Made by a program: the position numbers and the translations under genes | NCBI RefSeq assembly: GCF_018448885.1 | Contig: NZ_RCWB01000012.1 | Span: 62,001-126,000 of the forward strand | DNA: 64,000 nt | Source of the DNA: Photorhabdus caribbeanensis | Lineage (GTDB): Bacteria; Pseudomonadota; Gammaproteobacteria; Enterobacterales; Enterobacteriaceae | Direction: 5' to 3' | Shown: piece after piece, positions 1 to 8,381 of the stretch | Layout of the letters: every line of letters begins with the position of its first letter | Position numbering within the stretch: the stretch's first letter is position 1 | Notes under the pieces: model-generated | Database searches by the model: none | What the model saw: the letters and a program-made list of their open reading frames with translations, nothing else | Told to the model about the DNA's origin: nothing

Positions 1-914
1 GTGCTTTCGTGGGTTACAATAGTGACATCCGCACTCATACTCGGTTTGAGCAGGAAATTATCATTAGGGACATCAAAGAGCACCGTATAATAAACGGCAT
101 TATTAATGAGATCGGGTTTATACATAATCTTCTTAACATTGCCGTGCCATATATGTTGATTTGCCCCATAGATTTTGAAGGAGGCTTTTTGCCCCGTCAT
201 GATTTGGTTAATATCTGCTTCGGAAACTTTTGCATAAACCGTCATATTTTTGAGGTCGGCAATTTGCATGAGAACCGGTGTTTGTTGATTGACATTTAGT
301 GTCTGCCCTGGGTCGACATGGATTGCAGTCACTACACCGGCAATGGGGGAATAGATTTGGGTATAACTGAGGCTGACTTCTTCACTATGTAAAATATGTT
401 CATTCTGTCTGATATCTGCTTTGAGGCTTTCAATTCTTGCCTGGCTTTTTTTGACGCCAAAAGCAGCCTCATCCAGCAGTTGCTGACTGGTTGCGGAGCG
501 TAGGTTAAGCTCTCTTTGGCGTTTTTCCGTGATGACCAGTAGTTGATAGGCGTATTGTTCTTCCTGCAACATGGCCCGTAATTTTTCTAGCCGCGCTCGG
601 CTAGCCTCAACTTTAGTGCGATAAAAAGTATCGTCAATGCTGGCGACTAGTTTACCGGCTTCAACGATATCCCCGACCTCAACATATAATTTGGTTAACT
701 GGCCTGAGATTTGGCTGCCGACATTGACCTGTCTGGTTGGTTGTATAACACCGGCAGCACTTACCGTCGTAATAACGTCACCTAACGTTCCGGTGACAAT
801 TTGTTCCGTCATAGCCGCAGATGTTTTTTTGGGGCTAAAGTTGTTATAAAGCACGGCAAGAAAAACGATCATAACGATGGTGATAACAACCCATTTCTTT
901 TTTTTGACCAGCAC
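1..914 (-). CDS. MacA/HlyD-family periplasmic adaptor of an efflux pump (3' end outside the window)
   Basis: I translated this minus-strand frame by hand; it is open from the window edge to an in-frame TAA at 941-939, which is also the stop of the NRPS gene. The N-terminus is a Lys-rich stretch followed by one membrane anchor (WVVITIVMIVFLAVLY). Then comes a biotinyl-lipoyl-like half with GSQISGQLTKLYVEVGDIVE, a coiled-coil hairpin, and the second lipoyl half (YTQIYSPIAGVVTAIHVDPG), the order seen in MacA adaptors that couple an ABC exporter to an outer-membrane channel. The GTG at 914 is the most plausible start but has a weak ribosome binding site, so the start is uncertain. It follows the NRPS by 24 bp, which suggests export of the locus product. 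A MacB-like ATPase would be expected further left but is not visible. Confidence 0.85.
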   Translation of the reverse strand, partial: MLVKKKKWVVITIVMIVFLAVLYNNFSPKKTSAAMTEQIVTGTLGDVITTVSAAGVIQPTRQVNVGSQISGQLTKLYVEVGDIVEAGKLVASIDDTFYRTKVEASRARLEKLRAMLQEEQYAYQLLVITEKRQRELNLRSATSQQLLDEAAFGVKKSQARIESLKADIRQNEHILHSEEVSLSYTQIYSPIAGVVTAIHVDPGQTLNVNQQTPVLMQIADLKNMTVYAKVSEADINQIMTGQKASFKIYGANQHIWHGNVKKIMYKPDLINNAVYYTVLFDVPNDNFLLKPSMSADVTIVTHES

Positions 915-938
915 AATCAGTATCCATTTTAATATTTG

Positions 939-3900
939 TTATCGTTCCGTATCGCCAGGCATTAGCTCATGCTGAGTGCCTATGCAATCCAATAAATTAA
1001 TCAAAAACAGCCCCATGTCGCTGATGATATCTTCAGAGAAAATATCATCATCGTAGAGCCATTCCAGCCCTATTCCGGTTGGCAAATTGATCAGTTCGAG
1101 CGCAATATCTCCTTTAGGTTTGAGCCCCTTGATTTTTTCCTTGGTGCAACGGGTTTCACCAAGATATAAACCAGTTTCAAACCCTATTTGGGAAGAAAAA
1201 TAATAAGTAACCTCTGGCAATTGCATACTGTGGTGGTGATGAAGGTGTTGTTTTAAATATGCCAATGAGATATTGGAATGAGTATTCGCGTCTGCCAGAA
1301 AATCGCGGACATACTTGGATACATTAATCAATGAAGTTTCCGCAGTAACGTAGGGCAGCAGTAGTGTTGTTGCGAAGCTGCCGACACTGTTAAACGATAT
1401 GGGAGGAACGCGGTTGGCACAAGGAATACCGACGATAATCTCATCTTTATTGAGTAATGAATTAATGGTTATCAGAAATGCGCCAATCACAATATGTTCC
1501 AGAGTTACCGCATGTTTTTTCTGCGTGCTGGATAGTGCGGCAATTAATTTAGGAGACAACGACATTGAATAACGTCGGCCCCGGCTCCTCTGATGAGCTT
1601 CTGATATATCATTACGCTGCCCGTCAACCGAAAGTACATTGAACAATTTTTCTGTCCAAAAATTTAATGTTTCGTCTGACATGCGTTGATTAATGACATT
1701 AATGCCTGCTTCCGTAGCAGCTTCAATCTTTGGTACAGTATCTGCATAAGCGGAAGATAATTTTTGCAACACATGAGCAATCGACATTCCGTCACAAAAT
1801 GCATGGTGGAAATTTAATAAAAGGTAGTGCTTATGTTCTGCTATTTTTAATAATTTAAAATATACCGGTGGATTATCTTGCAATGCCATCGGCTTAAATG
1901 CCATATCATTTAAGATCTTTCGTAATGAAATTTCAATATTGATGCCGGTAGCATGAGTTAAATCGATATATTCGAAAGGAAGATTCTCTTCGGTAGCCGG
2001 TGAGAAGGTTAAAGAGAGTTGCCCGTCTATTATGGTGACTCTTTGGCAGAGGGCAGGGAAATATTGCATAGTATACAGCAAAGCGTAACGTAATTTCTTT
2101 AAATCAATTTCTCCGGCCAGATGATAATATAGTGGGATATTATGAGCGCCGGATCGATTAGAGATAGTATCGATAATCCAATAATATTGGTCGTGTTGCT
2201 CTGTCAGGCAGGTACTATTTTTATCGGTTACAACCGATATTTTCCCTTGTTGAAGGACAGATTGTAATAGATAACCTAATCTAGGGGCGTGGTAAAAATC
2301 TTCCAGGTGGAGAGAGCAATTAAAGCGTTGCTGGATCTTATTAATTAACAATAATGCTTTAAGCGAAGTACCGCCTGCGTCAAAGAAATTAGTCTCTTCA
2401 TCAATAACGCTATCGCTATCACCAAAAACTTCTCGCCATAGAGTAAAAAATATTTCTCGTTTTTCCCCTTTAATCTGAGAAATATTATCTTCTTTATTCA
2501 GCCCCGATACTGAAGAAGCATTGTTGGATGATGCTAATTCGACAATAAAAGGTACCTGCAATTTTGGATAACATCCACGTAAGAATGAGACAATTTCGTG
2601 ACGTGTGATTGGATACGAACCATCAGGTATAAATATATTAATATATTGGTACCCAGTTTCATTTTCTTTTATCGTTAAATGAATGTCATCAATATTAATC
2701 GCCGCTGTAAGTAATTTTTGCATTTCATCCAGATCGACACGTTTCCCGTCAATTTTACGCTCTTTATCCAGGCGGCCAATGAAATTTAAATTCCCTTGGT
2801 CATCGTAAAATCCACGATCTCCCGTTAAATAATAGATTTCTCCATCGTTCAACGGTAAGAATTTACGTGAAGTTGACTGATTATCGTTAATATATCCGCT
2901 ACAGATAGAATCGCCACGAATACATATTTCTCCACTACTGCCATTAATGATCTTGTCAGTTCCATATTCCCGAATAACGATAGTAGTATTTGCTAGCGCT
3001 TTGCCAATGATATTACCGGGTTGGAATTTATCATCTATTTTGTGACTGCTAGCCACAACGCAACATTCTGTTGGGCCGTAAGAATTAATCAGAGAAATGC
3101 CACATCCTACTTTTTCCAACCAATGATGAATAGCTTTATCCATTGCCAGATCGCCACCGATAATTGTCATTCTAATCGAAGGGGCGAGTTCTTTAATGGC
3201 TGCATGTAGGAAAAAGACAATTTGATGCCAATAATTGGTAGGAAAGTTAATTATAGTGACTGATTGTGCATGGCAAAATGAAAACAGTGTATCAAGCTCA
3301 ACAATCATATGATCGTTGGCAATGGCTAATGTGGCTCCTTGATAAAAACAGCCAAACACCTCTTCAATATAAGCATCGAAAACCGGTGTGCTGAAATTGA
3401 GAATAACGTCATCTTGTTTAATGCCGTACTGTTCTGTCATTGCAGCCAAATAAGCGTAAAGCCCTTTAAATGTTATTGGTACCGCTTTTGGTACGCCAGT
3501 AGTGCCTGATGTAAAAAAGATATAGGCTTCGTCCTCTTGAGTTGCGGGACGTTTTATATCATTCCCCAGGAATATCTCGGAAGGATGGGTTTCTATATCT
3601 TCAATAAAGAGAAGATGCGTATTATTGACACCGTTTATTCTTTCATGATATTGACGGCTAGTAATTAATAAAGAAATATTCAGTCCATCTAATATGCTAT
3701 TAATTTCCTCTTGTCCAAATGTTATATTGATTGGGACAAAACATAATCCCGCAGTATGGATTGATAATATAGATAATAAGGAATCTACCCCTCTGGGTAA
3801 TAATACCGCTACCCTTCGGTTTTGTAGTGGACAGGATAGTAGCAGTTGACTGAAAGTTAATAGTTTGTGATAAAGTTCACGGTAGTTAAGGTACTGTACA

Positions 3901-5330
3901 TCGCTTATTTTTGCTTGGTTGCCATAAATGACTGATTTTTTATCCGGCGATATTTCAACGATTTGTGCTATTCTGGAAATAATATTTTCTTTGATCGGGT
4001 GATGAGCAATAATATTTTCTGGGTTCCACAGGATAGACGTAATATTATCCCTTGGTTCAATTTCTTTATATTTTCCCCAATATGTCGCGATCGTTTCATT
4101 AATATTTTCTGCAATAGTGCTATAAATACGTAAATAATCTTCAATCAGAGCATGAGCGGCAAAATGACTATACAGCCGGCTCCCTACATCCAATTCAACT
4201 AATGCTGACTTCTCATTAGGAGAAAACCGGATGTTAATACCATAATTATTGACCGCGCCGGAAGTCATACAACCGCGAATAGCGCGATTATCTTTCATAA
4301 GATCATGTTCAAGTTCATGTAGCAAATTAACATAGGGTGCGGCAGTGAATTGATCTGCTCGACTGATTGCTTCATCGTTTAAATCGTTTATATCAATACG
4401 GCTATGCTTGCTATGCAGACTAATTTGCGACTGCATTGCTACCAGGATCTGTTTTATGGTGGCCTGTGGAGCCAAAGAAACCATAAGAGGTAAAGTGTTC
4501 ATTGCCGGGCGATAGTAGCAGTATTCTCCTTTATCGCGTCGGTTAGAGAAAGGTAAATTGATGATACTTGTTGATACGCGACCTCGTTTGCTCATTTGCA
4601 GACATAATGCCAACATCATCATTAACTTATCATTAAAGGTAAAACTATTGTTGTTTGCGGTGAGCAGTCGGCTTACTTTAATTGCTTTTGAGGGAAATAG
4701 ACGTTTACGGGCATAATCCTCTAATTTGGGCAATTGGTTGAGGTAATTATTCCAATACTCTTTGTTGTTGGCATAATGCGCGTTTGCTTTATATTTAACA
4801 TCGTTAAGGTAAGCCTGATAGGTAAAAACAGGCGCTGATGTTGGGTGGAATGTTTGTCGTTCATAGTAAGATAAAACATCGTGAATCAACTGACCTATGC
4901 CCCAATAATCTGTGGCGATATGGTGAGCGATGATTCCCCAAAAACAGCACCCAACATCATTAAAGTAAAGATAATGCCTTATCGTCACCCCTTTTTCAGG
5001 CGCTAGCGGTTGAGTTGTTCTCTTGGCAAAATCAGCTTTTGCCGCTGGTTCTACTGCTGGATCTGACAGTTTTATTGGTATAACTTCGACCGGCGTAGCG
5101 CTCTTTTCCTGAAAAATATTGTGCTCGGCAATACGGTAACGTAAGGAAAAACCATCATTGAATTGATGAATGGTGATAATGGCCTGCTTCAATCTTGCCA
5201 GGCTAATATTATCACTGAAGCTGACGAATTCACCGACATTAAAGACAGATTTATCGTCAGCAACAGTATTAGCGATAGCTAAGCGGAGCTGTGTATAATT
5301 CAACGGCCAATAGTTGTCACTGTATTCCAT
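939..5330 (-). CDS. Nonribosomal peptide synthetase, C-A-T-C, no thioesterase
   Basis: The 1463-residue protein reads as four domains. Condensation 1 spans about 1-430 with an intact HHxxxD motif (H136, H137, D141). Adenylation spans about 460-950, with FTSGTTGVPK at 606-615, FDA at 651-653, NSYGPTE at 749-755, YLTGD near 834-838 and a lysine in GLNKED near 946. The carrier domain has the phosphopantetheine serine S989 in DAGGTSL. Condensation 2 spans about 1060-1455 with HHAFCD (H1175, H1176, D1180). Rough alignment to the ten specificity positions gives D-A-E-N-I-G-S-V-V-K, which I cannot assign to a substrate. There is no thioesterase or reductase, so release must come from the terminal condensation domain or another protein. 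The leading condensation domain implies an acyl or aryl donor made elsewhere. It starts 18 bp after the membrane-protein gene and lies in the same transcription direction as the radical SAM module. Confidence 0.9.
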   Translation of the reverse strand: MEYSDNYWPLNYTQLRLAIANTVADDKSVFNVGEFVSFSDNISLARLKQAIITIHQFNDGFSLRYRIAEHNIFQEKSATPVEVIPIKLSDPAVEPAAKADFAKRTTQPLAPEKGVTIRHYLYFNDVGCCFWGIIAHHIATDYWGIGQLIHDVLSYYERQTFHPTSAPVFTYQAYLNDVKYKANAHYANNKEYWNNYLNQLPKLEDYARKRLFPSKAIKVSRLLTANNNSFTFNDKLMMMLALCLQMSKRGRVSTSIINLPFSNRRDKGEYCYYRPAMNTLPLMVSLAPQATIKQILVAMQSQISLHSKHSRIDINDLNDEAISRADQFTAAPYVNLLHELEHDLMKDNRAIRGCMTSGAVNNYGINIRFSPNEKSALVELDVGSRLYSHFAAHALIEDYLRIYSTIAENINETIATYWGKYKEIEPRDNITSILWNPENIIAHHPIKENIISRIAQIVEISPDKKSVIYGNQAKISDVQYLNYRELYHKLLTFSQLLLSCPLQNRRVAVLLPRGVDSLLSILSIHTAGLCFVPINITFGQEEINSILDGLNISLLITSRQYHERINGVNNTHLLFIEDIETHPSEIFLGNDIKRPATQEDEAYIFFTSGTTGVPKAVPITFKGLYAYLAAMTEQYGIKQDDVILNFSTPVFDAYIEEVFGCFYQGATLAIANDHMIVELDTLFSFCHAQSVTIINFPTNYWHQIVFFLHAAIKELAPSIRMTIIGGDLAMDKAIHHWLEKVGCGISLINSYGPTECCVVASSHKIDDKFQPGNIIGKALANTTIVIREYGTDKIINGSSGEICIRGDSICSGYINDNQSTSRKFLPLNDGEIYYLTGDRGFYDDQGNLNFIGRLDKERKIDGKRVDLDEMQKLLTAAINIDDIHLTIKENETGYQYINIFIPDGSYPITRHEIVSFLRGCYPKLQVPFIVELASSNNASSVSGLNKEDNISQIKGEKREIFFTLWREVFGDSDSVIDEETNFFDAGGTSLKALLLINKIQQRFNCSLHLEDFYHAPRLGYLLQSVLQQGKISVVTDKNSTCLTEQHDQYYWIIDTISNRSGAHNIPLYYHLAGEIDLKKLRYALLYTMQYFPALCQRVTIIDGQLSLTFSPATEENLPFEYIDLTHATGINIEISLRKILNDMAFKPMALQDNPPVYFKLLKIAEHKHYLLLNFHHAFCDGMSIAHVLQKLSSAYADTVPKIEAATEAGINVINQRMSDETLNFWTEKLFNVLSVDGQRNDISEAHQRSRGRRYSMSLSPKLIAALSSTQKKHAVTLEHIVIGAFLITINSLLNKDEIIVGIPCANRVPPISFNSVGSFATTLLLPYVTAETSLINVSKYVRDFLADANTHSNISLAYLKQHLHHHHSMQLPEVTYYFSSQIGFETGLYLGETRCTKEKIKGLKPKGDIALELINLPTGIGLEWLYDDDIFSEDIISDMGLFLINLLDCIGTQHELMPGDTER

Positions 5331-5347
5331 TATCTTGTGGCTCCACG

Positions 5348-5842
5348 CTATATTTTATCTTGCAACTCGCCCTTTATTTTTTCAAAAATAGATTCATCTA
5401 TGCATAATCCAATATTACCTTCTGAGTTAAAGCAAATCAGAGGGCGTTTGCTTACACGTAGAATGAAATATTTATTTTTTCCCTTGTGATAGTACCCAGA
5501 CGAATAATGGATAATATGTATACCATTGCTTCGACTAAAATCTTCCAGGGAAACACCTTCTTCCCGGCGTAATGAGGAAATAACCCATTCGTGTGAATAT
5601 ACCCCGGACTTCATCAATAGTTTCTCTTCCTTGACTACGGCTTTATTTGATAACAGTTGATAGCCTACAAATAAGGCAATGATGACAAAGAGAGTCGTTG
5701 CAATACTTGCTGCTAACTTATTGGGATTGCTGTTACTGAGCCAGTATGGTACAGGCAGAAAAACTAAAGCGATCAGGACGAGCATAGCGACATTCATTAA
5801 TATGACTTTGAAGTCTGGATTTAATCCCACGATATTATTCAT
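5348..5842 (-). CDS. Small two-helix membrane protein of unknown function
   Basis: This 164-residue protein has two adjacent N-terminal membrane segments, roughly residues 13-34 and 44-64, followed by a soluble domain of about 95 residues. I do not recognise the family; the soluble half loosely resembles small membrane-tethered PH-like domains, but that is a guess. Its ATG overlaps the stop codon of the upstream Tat-signal protein as ATGA, so the two are probably translationally coupled. It ends 18 bp before the NRPS start. Coupling to a putative peptide precursor on one side and a synthetase on the other suggests a role in handling, immunity or localisation of the product, but nothing in the sequence proves this. 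Confidence 0.7.
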   Translation of the reverse strand: MNNIVGLNPDFKVILMNVAMLVLIALVFLPVPYWLSNSNPNKLAASIATTLFVIIALFVGYQLLSNKAVVKEEKLLMKSGVYSHEWVISSLRREEGVSLEDFSRSNGIHIIHYSSGYYHKGKNKYFILRVSKRPLICFNSEGNIGLCIDESIFEKIKGELQDKI

Positions 5843-6849
5843 GCTGCTGCCATTCCTAAAGATAATTCGGTAAAGAGATGAATCACTTCTTTGCGTTCTT
5901 CACGTGTTGCGGGCAGATTGATATAACCACACTTTTGCGCCGCAAACAGACAAGCGGTGATTTCCCTTCTGACAGCCTCTTTAACCAGCGTATCCACCAT
6001 TTCTTGGTTGTTATAAAGTCTGGCAAGATGAAGAGAAGCCATGCCGGTTGAAAGATCGCTATGATCAATTTTGGGTAAATAATTTGCCATACATACAGTC
6101 ACCGCTGTTTGTACCGCCAGGCTTAAGTAGGCTACTACGTTAACTGCCGCCGCCGCATTCACTGCTGCGACAACTCGGGTGCCGACAGCCACGTTGACCG
6201 CAGCGACTACATTGGCCCCTACCGCAAGGCGAGCGATTTCAATGCTGTTGTCATCTTCATGGTTTAAGGGTTCCAGAATTTCCTTCAGCCGGATAAGAGG
6301 AGGACTGCCTGTATCTTGGAGCTGATAGGATTCGATGTTTTCTTTAAAATGTGCGAACAGGCTGGCATCTTGATTGAGGTGGTGATTGATTCGGCTCCTC
6401 AGACTTGAGCCCCTTTCGTTTAAGCCATAGGTTTTTAGGTGAGAGAAGAGGGCTTCATAGTCGTTGGTTTTTACCGCATTCATTAAGTCTTTATCATAAG
6501 TGATGAATAGCAGTAACTCCTCCGCGGAACCTGGACTAACGATATCTTTGTCTATGCCAAATTCAGCTAACACTTTTTCCGGTGACTCCCGGTATTCTAA
6601 TGCTAGATTGGGTTGCTGTTGTAGGGTTTCCCAGAATCGGTTATAGGTGATGATCTCTTCCCAAACTTCAACTGGAAGTTTGGCGTTTGACATTGATAGC
6701 CTTAGCTTATTTTCTTCAACCTCTCCAGGGGAGAGTAATGAACGTGGCACACCAAACAGGCGGTTGCTATCAGTGCTAGCATTAACGGTGGGTATGACAC
6801 TGCCAATAGCTGTGCCGGCAGCCACGCCAATAAATGTACGTCTTTTCAT
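5839..6849 (-). CDS. Tat-signal protein with hypervariable Ala/Val/Asn-rich segment, candidate modified-peptide precursor (copy 1)
   Basis: The protein is 336 residues. It opens with MKRRTFIG followed by a hydrophobic stretch ending TVNA, a good match to a twin-arginine signal. Residues about 57-100 (LPVEVWEE to PEKVLAEFGID) resemble nitrile-hydratase-type RiPP leaders. Residues 203-255 are low complexity with three imperfect 12-residue units (VGANVVAAVNVA, VGTRVVAAVNAA, AAVNVVAYLSLA). The last 75 residues form a helical domain with C300 and C307. The paralogue at 7373-8377 is nearly identical outside residues about 201-262, where the two diverge completely. No known enzyme domain is visible. 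It lies downstream of a decayed radical SAM gene and is coupled to the next gene by ATGA. The precursor role is inference; a surface or structural protein with a variable region is the alternative. Confidence 0.8.
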   Translation of the reverse strand: MKRRTFIGVAAGTAIGSVIPTVNASTDSNRLFGVPRSLLSPGEVEENKLRLSMSNAKLPVEVWEEIITYNRFWETLQQQPNLALEYRESPEKVLAEFGIDKDIVSPGSAEELLLFITYDKDLMNAVKTNDYEALFSHLKTYGLNERGSSLRSRINHHLNQDASLFAHFKENIESYQLQDTGSPPLIRLKEILEPLNHEDDNSIEIARLAVGANVVAAVNVAVGTRVVAAVNAAAAVNVVAYLSLAVQTAVTVCMANYLPKIDHSDLSTGMASLHLARLYNNQEMVDTLVKEAVRREITACLFAAQKCGYINLPATREERKEVIHLFTELSLGMAAA

Positions 6850-6860
6850 AATTCGTTCCT

Positions 6861-7070
6861 TTATAAGTTAACGGAATTCTTTTTTTATTGAACGTTATAT
6901 AAGATAAGATGTAACCTTTCCTTATTAAGTTTCTTTATTACTGAGATAATTTCATGAAATAATTATTTAACTGATATTTCTTACCTGCGATATTCATTGT
7001 GAGTATATATTATGATGACCATAACAGGATTTGGGTATCGCTCCTAATACTCAATGGAAAAACATAGAGT
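6861..7070 (-). pseudogene. Remnant of a second radical SAM gene (5' and 3' ends only)
   Basis: Position-by-position comparison with the intact gene at 8382-9446 shows two homologous blocks fused together. Bases about 6850-6972 match the last about 120 bp of the intact gene plus the junction to its downstream paralogue. Bases about 6985-7070 match its first about 85-90 bp. Roughly 850 bp between them are missing, the ATG has become ACT, and an in-frame TGA follows. The remnant keeps the intact gene's position, between a copied promoter region and a Tat-signal protein. It cannot encode an enzyme. Confidence 0.85.
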
Positions 7071-7259
7071 AACTTATCCTCCGCTAGATTAAAGGTTAGA
7101 CGATACTAACTATTAGCTGGATGGTGGCATTTTGCAATAGCTTAGTTGATTAAATTTATATTTTGAGCGTTTAGACTAAATATATTTTGCGACAGAGGGT
7201 ACTTATTTAGAGTCCGATCACAAAATAGTAAGTAAAAATATTCCTAAAGAAGAATAAAG
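7071..7259. repeat. Degenerate direct copy of the radical SAM promoter region (partner at 9447-9634)
   Basis: This stretch aligns almost along its whole length with 9447-9634 in the same orientation. Shared blocks include GATTAAAGGTTA, ACTAACTATTAGC, TATTTTGAGCGTTT, CACAAAATAG and ATAAAG. It marks the upstream edge of the left copy of a duplicated promoter-radicalSAM-precursor module. It may give the downstream genes (copy-1 protein, membrane protein, NRPS, adaptor) their own promoter. Confidence 0.85.
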
Positions 7260-7372
7260 CCTTTTCTTGATTACCACCTCATTCAATAAAAATTTGCTAG
7301 CCGGAAAAGAGTTATTTTGGCGATATTTGTTAGTAATAACGTTAAAATTTAGATTCGATCCTGTTGTATTTT
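7260..7372. other. Duplication junction between the repeat copy and the second Tat-signal gene
   Basis: These 113 bp lie beyond the detectable end of the promoter copy and before the stop of the right-hand Tat-signal gene. I see no gene, clear terminator or other repeat here. With 6850-7259 it forms a 523-bp stretch without an intact gene. Confidence 0.5.
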
Positions 7373-8377
7373 TCATACTGGTATCGTTTTTAGAGATAAT
7401 TCAGTAAGAAGTTGCATGACTTCTTTGCGCGCTTCACGGGTCGTTGGCAGATTAATATAACCACATTTTTGTGCGGCAAACAGACACGCAGTGATTTCTC
7501 TCTGGATTGTTTCTTTGACCAGTGTATCTACCATTTCTTGGTTATTATAGATTCTGGCAAGGTGAATGGAGGCAGTATTGGCGGAAATATCATTATAATT
7601 AATTTGAGGCTGATACTGCGCCACACATTTTCCAGAGACCGAGACCGCTGTCAATATTAAGACATGTGCTATCACACTGGTTGTTGTTGATACATTGACT
7701 GTAGTAGAGGTGTGTGCGGTAACTACGGCCGCCATGTTAATGCTGGCAACGACGCTCGCTCCTACCACAAGGCTAGTATCGTCTTCGCTGTTCAAAGGCT
7801 CCAAAATTTCTTTTAACCTGAGAAGCGGGGGAATATCCGATTCTTTGAACTTATCTGGTGCAATGTATTCTTTAAAATGTGCGATCAGATTGGCATCTTG
7901 ACTAAGGTAGTGATTAATTCGCTTTTTCAGGCTTGATTTCCTTCTATGCAAGCCGTAACTCTTTAGTCGGGCAAATAATTCTTCATAGTCGTTGGTTTTT
8001 ACCGCATTCATTAACTCCTTGTCATAAGTGATGAATAACAGCAATTCCTCTGCGGAGCCAGGGCTAACAATCTCTTTATCTATACCAAATTCAGCCTGCA
8101 CTTTTTCCGGTGATTCTCGATATGCTAATGCCAAAGCGGGTTGCTGTTTTATGGTTTCCCAAAATCGGTTGTAGGTAATAAGCTCTTCCCAAACTTCAGT
8201 GGGGAGTTTGGCGTTTGACATTGATAGCCTAAGCCTATTTTCTTCGACTTTTCCCTCAGAGAGTAATGAACGGGGCACGCCGAAGAGGCGGTTACTATCA
8301 GAGCGGGCGTTAACGGTCGGTATGATATTGCCAATAGCTGCTCCCGCCGCTATGCCAATGAATGTACGTCGTTTCAC
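7373..8377 (-). CDS. Tat-signal protein with hypervariable Val/Thr/Ser-rich segment, candidate modified-peptide precursor (copy 2)
   Basis: This 334-residue paralogue of 5839-6849 keeps the same twin-arginine start (MKRRTFIG), the leader-like region with PEKVQAEFGID, and the C-terminal helical domain (ITACLFAAQKCGYINLP). Residues about 201-258 are different: instead of Ala/Val/Asn repeats they carry a Val/Thr/Ser-rich run such as TAHTSTTVNVSTTTSVIAHV. Conserved flanks around a diversified core are typical of peptide precursors processed by one shared enzyme. Its ATG lies 5 bp after the stop of the radical SAM gene, so the two should be co-translated. Tat export of an already modified, folded precursor would be unusual but coherent. 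The function remains inference. Confidence 0.8.
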   Translation of the reverse strand: MKRRTFIGIAAGAAIGNIIPTVNARSDSNRLFGVPRSLLSEGKVEENRLRLSMSNAKLPTEVWEELITYNRFWETIKQQPALALAYRESPEKVQAEFGIDKEIVSPGSAEELLLFITYDKELMNAVKTNDYEELFARLKSYGLHRRKSSLKKRINHYLSQDANLIAHFKEYIAPDKFKESDIPPLLRLKEILEPLNSEDDTSLVVGASVVASINMAAVVTAHTSTTVNVSTTTSVIAHVLILTAVSVSGKCVAQYQPQINYNDISANTASIHLARIYNNQEMVDTLVKETIQREITACLFAAQKCGYINLPTTREARKEVMQLLTELSLKTIPV

Positions 8378-8381
8378 CAGT

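Noticed and set aside
9-849. Plus-strand open frames in the first 850 bp
   Set aside because: They are shadows of the minus-strand MacA/HlyD-like frame, whose translation shows clear family motifs throughout.
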